DNA from: Rhodopirellula sp.
GTDB lineage: Bacteria > Planctomycetota > Planctomycetia > Pirellulales > Pirellulaceae
Length of the DNA: 46,441 nt
Direction: 5' to 3'
NCBI GenBank assembly: GCA_002690925.1
Contig: NZGD01000074.1
Coordinates: 1 to 46,441, forward strand
Part shown: positions 43,945 through 46,441 of the stretch, piece after piece
Layout of the letters: the number at the start of each line of letters is the position of its first letter
Position numbering within the stretch: position 1 is the first letter of the stretch
Program-made: the position numbers and the translations under genes
Notes under the pieces: model-generated
Database searches by the model: none
What the model was told of the DNA's origin: nothing
The model's input: only the letters and a program-made list of their open reading frames with translations

Positions 43945-44175
43945 CACCCCGTAAACAAGCTTATCAATTGCTTTGCCCGGCGTAACCACTCATCACCCTG
44001 GTTCGCCCGAACGTCGGTACAATCCCCGCCCGGTGGCACGCTTCGCCCATGAATGAAGACACAGTTCTCACTGGCAATGCAACAATCGGATGAGGATCGC
44101 CGCACACTCAAATGATAGCCGCATCAGTTCTGCGAGCATCAGATCGTTGACACCGGGCTGCTACACGCCCCTTGG

Positions 44176-44805
44176 CTACTGATTGAATGGGCCGTTGGGC
44201 ATATTCGCAAACTGGGCCGCGACTCCAATGATCGCGAGGACCGTGTAAGCAATCAGTGAGATGAGCCCCATAATCAATCCAGCGATCGCCATGCCCTTCC
44301 CTCCGCGTCCCTGATTCCCAAAGTGGATACCAAATCCACCCGTCACTACGGCAGTGAGCCCAAGCGGAATGTGCAACCAGCAGCAGCACCCCAGTGTCAA
44401 CGACAATATTCCGAAGACCAGGGACACAATCGCAACGGGGTGAGCTTGGTTCGATGCGGCCCCCGGGGCCAGTCGCTGTGGTCCCGCCGGGTTTCCACTA
44501 CTGCTGGGGCTCGGGGGAGCATAGGGTGAAGTTTGCGAAAAGGGGTTGGGGGCCGCCGTGGGTACCGCATCGGGCAAGTCATCAAACGCATTCGACTCGA
44601 CACCTCCCGACGAGGATGATCCGAGTACCGATGCAGTACCGCCATCTGAAGGTGCCGGAGAGGAAGTTGGCGACGTAACAGCAGCGGGACCAACTGCCGC
44701 TGCGGGAGCTCGCAGTTGTGTCCCGCACGTACACTTCACTATTTTACCCGCCGCTTCTGCGGGAACATTCAAAACAGTGTTACATGCAGGACATTTGATT
44801 TTCAT
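44176..44805 (-). CDS. Zinc-ribbon DUF4190-like membrane protein
   Basis: A 209-residue relative of the gene at 2416-3045. It has the same N-terminal zinc ribbon (CPACNTVLNVP, CTCGTQLRAP) and a Ser/Pro/Ala linker. The C-terminal DUF4190-like helices include VAIVSLVFGILSLTLGCCCW, LGLTAVVTGGFGI, GKGMAIAGLIMGLISLIAYT. The ribbon half matches the RDD protein at 1380 and the helical half matches the DUF4190 protein at 2416, so the modules are exchanged. ATG 44805 gives the same MKIKCP start as its relatives; the frame is open four codons upstream at 44817. The function is unknown. Confidence 0.83.
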   Translation of the reverse strand: MKIKCPACNTVLNVPAEAAGKIVKCTCGTQLRAPAAAVGPAAVTSPTSSPAPSDGGTASVLGSSSSGGVESNAFDDLPDAVPTAAPNPFSQTSPYAPPSPSSSGNPAGPQRLAPGAASNQAHPVAIVSLVFGILSLTLGCCCWLHIPLGLTAVVTGGFGIHFGNQGRGGKGMAIAGLIMGLISLIAYTVLAIIGVAAQFANMPNGPFNQ

Positions 44806-44817
44806 CTTCGCCGCCAT

Positions 44818-45115
44818 GAAAGAGCAATATTCTTGGCCGAAAGTGCCAATGCCGGCTGTGAGTATAACCGACCAGAACAGGCGTTTGTGCCTGCCCGAGA
44901 TGACTGCTTCACAGACCTGCCCCCGAAACGTAGCCCAGCAATCGCGATTTCGGTATCTTGCCCTGCCCTACTCTCCGAAGTGCATCCAAGCTCCGTCTGG
45001 TTTGACAGCCAAGGATCTGAACAAAATCGCAGCTGCAAAAAAATATTTTACCAACGCCACAGCTCTTGACCAAAACGACACAACGGCTGCCCACATGGAC
45101 TCAATCAGAACACGT
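44818..45115. other. Intergenic stretch, no gene seen
   Basis: About 300 bases between two reverse-strand genes. No plausible coding region or RNA gene was found. Confidence 0.5.
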
Positions 45116-45661
45116 TTATTCAATCCGACGCCAAACATTCGTCTGCGAAGAAACCACCTCTCCATTTTTTGTAAGGTGGATATCGATATGAATTGTTCGG
45201 TTGTCATCAAGAAACTTAATGGTTGATGTGAATTCTCGCATGCTGCCATCTGGAGAGATTTGTTTCGACTTACGACCCCAGTGGCCATCCTTTGGATAAA
45301 TCTCATGATGCGTCACTACGCCACCCACCCCATGATTAATCGATTGAATCACTTTTTTTCTGGCATCGTAATGAGAGAAGCCGCGGCCACCGCTACGAGG
45401 ACCATAGTTTCTCATTGTCAGCAAACCATTACTCTTGATGTAATCAAAGTCGAGATAATTCAGTGATTCATCATCCACTTTACTTATCTCGGATTCACCA
45501 ATAGTTGACTGCACTTTACCGCTCCACCTGCCCGCATGAAGTGCAAAAAAAGCGTCTGCCTGGTCTCGACTCGCTGTTCCACCATCTGCACCAAGCTCTT
45601 GCCCGGCAAATAGAACACATACGATAAACAGTATTTGATTCATCCGAATTGATCGCAGCAT
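45116..45661 (-). CDS. Secreted hypothetical protein
   Basis: A 181-residue protein. The ATG 45661 has AGAGGAAA just upstream and opens a signal peptide (MNQILFIVCVLFAGQELG). The mature domain is a single small fold starting DAFFALHAGRWSGKVQS, with NYLDFDYIKSNGLLTMRNY, VIQSINHGVGGVVTHHEIYP, FLDDNRTIHIDIHLTKNGEV and a final WRRIE. The pattern (GxWxGxV opening, several long strands) is reminiscent of the DUF1579/lipocalin-like class, but I cannot confirm it. An in-frame earlier ATG at 45694 lacks a ribosome binding site. Confidence 0.7.
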   Translation of the reverse strand: MLRSIRMNQILFIVCVLFAGQELGADGGTASRDQADAFFALHAGRWSGKVQSTIGESEISKVDDESLNYLDFDYIKSNGLLTMRNYGPRSGGRGFSHYDARKKVIQSINHGVGGVVTHHEIYPKDGHWGRKSKQISPDGSMREFTSTIKFLDDNRTIHIDIHLTKNGEVVSSQTNVWRRIE

Positions 45662-45970
45662 CTGATTTCCTCTAGTGGATTCTGGAACAAGCAAAGATCT
45701 AGCGTTACTGCACAGCAGCTAGAACATGCATCCCGAATAAGAACAGTAGCCTGATGTAATCACTAGTGCGACATCGTGATCCATCTTGCCCAGATAAAAG
45801 TTCAATAGAGCCCATTTATTCAGGCCAACGGGCTGCATGTTTTCTCTTGGCCACCCGCTGGACAACGGATCTGACAGTAAGCTCGCAACATCACTGCTAG
45901 ATGTCTGAAGGCTGCTCTCGACAGCAGATTCGCGAACTCAAACTCACGAAAGGATTTACACAGACACGTA
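45662..45970. other. Intergenic stretch, no gene seen
   Basis: About 310 bases between the secreted hypothetical and the transposase remnant. No intact gene is seen. The transposase frame continues upstream of 45971 but no longer matches the catalytic core there, so the break point of the element lies in this stretch or at its edge. Confidence 0.5.
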
Positions 45971-46306
45971 ATGCGTTGGCTGCACCAAGCTGATGTCAAA
46001 ACACTGTTCATCGCCAAGGGTAGTCCTTGGGAGAAAGGCTATGTTGAATCGTTCAATGGCACGCTTCGCGATGAGCTGCTAAACCGTGAAATCTTCCTGA
46101 ACTTCGAGGAAGCTTGCTGGGTGATTGATCGCTGGCGACTGGACTACAACCATCATCGCATCCATAGTTCATTGGATTACCAAACCCCTGCCGCATATGC
46201 GGCACGCTGTGTTCTTCCGGCTTCGGCTACGCCTCAGCCTCCAGAACACAGCCGCTTTACCAACCCTAATTCTCTCACTCAACTTGGTGCAAAGACTGGG
46301 GGGTAG
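45971..46306 (+). pseudogene. IS3-family transposase, 3' fragment
   Basis: The last 111 residues of an IS3-type OrfB (rve integrase core): GSPWEKGYVESFNGTLRDEL and FEEACWVIDRWRLDYNHHRI followed by HSSLDYQTPAAYA. The ESF glutamate is the last residue of the DDE triad; the two upstream aspartates are missing, so the gene cannot be active. The stop TAG is at 46304-46306. The fragment is too short for OrfB (about 270-290 residues). Confidence 0.9.
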
Positions 46307-46309
46307 TCA
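45971..46309 (+). mobile_element. Right end of an IS3-family element
   Basis: The transposase fragment ends a few bases before GGGGGGTAGTCA. IS3-family elements end in CA, so 46309 is a plausible right terminus, and recombinase coding sequence begins at the next base. I find no matching left end (TGACTACCCCC) in the window, so the element is truncated or its left part was lost. Confidence 0.6.
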
Positions 46310-46441
46310 CATCAGAACGCCAACCAGAGCTACCTTCAGGAGGGCATCGCGATTCTCGAACTGGCCAATCGAGCGGCAGAACTCTTCGATAGGCAGGCCG
46401 CGAGTGAGAAACGTCGATTACTCGATTTTGTACTATCGAAC
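46310..46441 (+). pseudogene. Serine site-specific recombinase, C-terminal fragment (partial at window edge)
   Basis: From 46310 to the window edge one frame reads HQNANQSYLQEGIAILEL, then ANRAAELFDRQAASEKRRLL, then DFVLSN. This matches the C-terminal region of large serine recombinases, after the zinc-ribbon-like domain, where HQxAN..Y..EG and EKRxLLxxVLSN recur. The catalytic serine domain is absent: an in-frame TAG lies just upstream at 46304, and IS3-type sequence precedes it. The fragment continues beyond the window. Confidence 0.8.

Noticed and set aside
45820..46017. Reverse-strand frame next to the transposase remnant
   Set aside because: It partly overlaps the transposase and has no recognisable domain; it could be debris but I cannot support a gene.

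Overview
The window reads as chromosomal DNA of a planctomycete, probably a Rhodopirellula-like member of the Pirellulaceae. This rests on family content rather than any marker gene: a DUF1549/DUF1553 cytochrome-type protein, two DUF1080 (3-keto-disaccharide hydrolase type) secreted proteins, three proteins with an N-terminal CPxC...CxCG zinc ribbon, many secreted hypotheticals, weak or absent Shine-Dalgarno sequences at many starts, and several GTG starts. No rRNA, tRNA or CRISPR array was recognised.

Layout. (1) 1-5.3 kb: the partial DUF1549/DUF1553 gene, coupled by an ATGA overlap to a zinc-ribbon RDD membrane protein; a second zinc-ribbon membrane protein; an 18-bp tandem repeat; a DUF1080 protein; a secreted hypothetical. 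(2) 5.7-10.7 kb: prolipoprotein diacylglyceryl transferase (lgt) with a PDZ-like insert, then a methyltransferase, an FAD oxidoreductase and a membrane acyltransferase that look like a phenolic-lipid tailoring set without its polyketide synthase. (3) 10.9-17.1 kb: an acidic-tailed hypothetical, a cysteine-rich secreted protein beside a NodT-type efflux outer membrane factor, a secreted esterase and a small membrane protein. (4) 17.2-26 kb: a secreted-enzyme region with a ceramidase-like protein, a 26-bp tandem repeat, a transglutaminase-esterase fusion, a CBM9-like protein, a possible outer-membrane protein, a second DUF1080 protein and a metallophosphoesterase.

(5) 27.4-40.8 kb is the centrepiece, a tight-adherence (Tad/Flp) pilus locus on the + strand: flp pilin, hairpin terminator, prepilin peptidase, TadE, CpaB, TadG, CpaE/TadZ, CpaF/TadA, TadB, TadC, a DUF192 protein, the secretin, a CpaD-like lipoprotein and a TPR lipoprotein. 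From CpaB through DUF192 almost every junction is a 4-base ATGA overlap, so these are probably translated as one unit. The pilin is matured by the peptidase, polymerised by TadA on the TadB/TadC platform under CpaE, and exported through the secretin with its lipoproteins.

(6) 41.2-45.7 kb: a thioredoxin-like lipid-periplasm protein, an ECF sigma factor overlapping a membrane protein that may be its anti-sigma factor, the third zinc-ribbon protein and a secreted hypothetical. (7) The right edge (45.97-46.44 kb) holds mobile-element debris: the 3' end of an IS3-family transposase joined directly to the C-terminal part of a serine recombinase.

All assignments come from reading the sequence; no database search was run.
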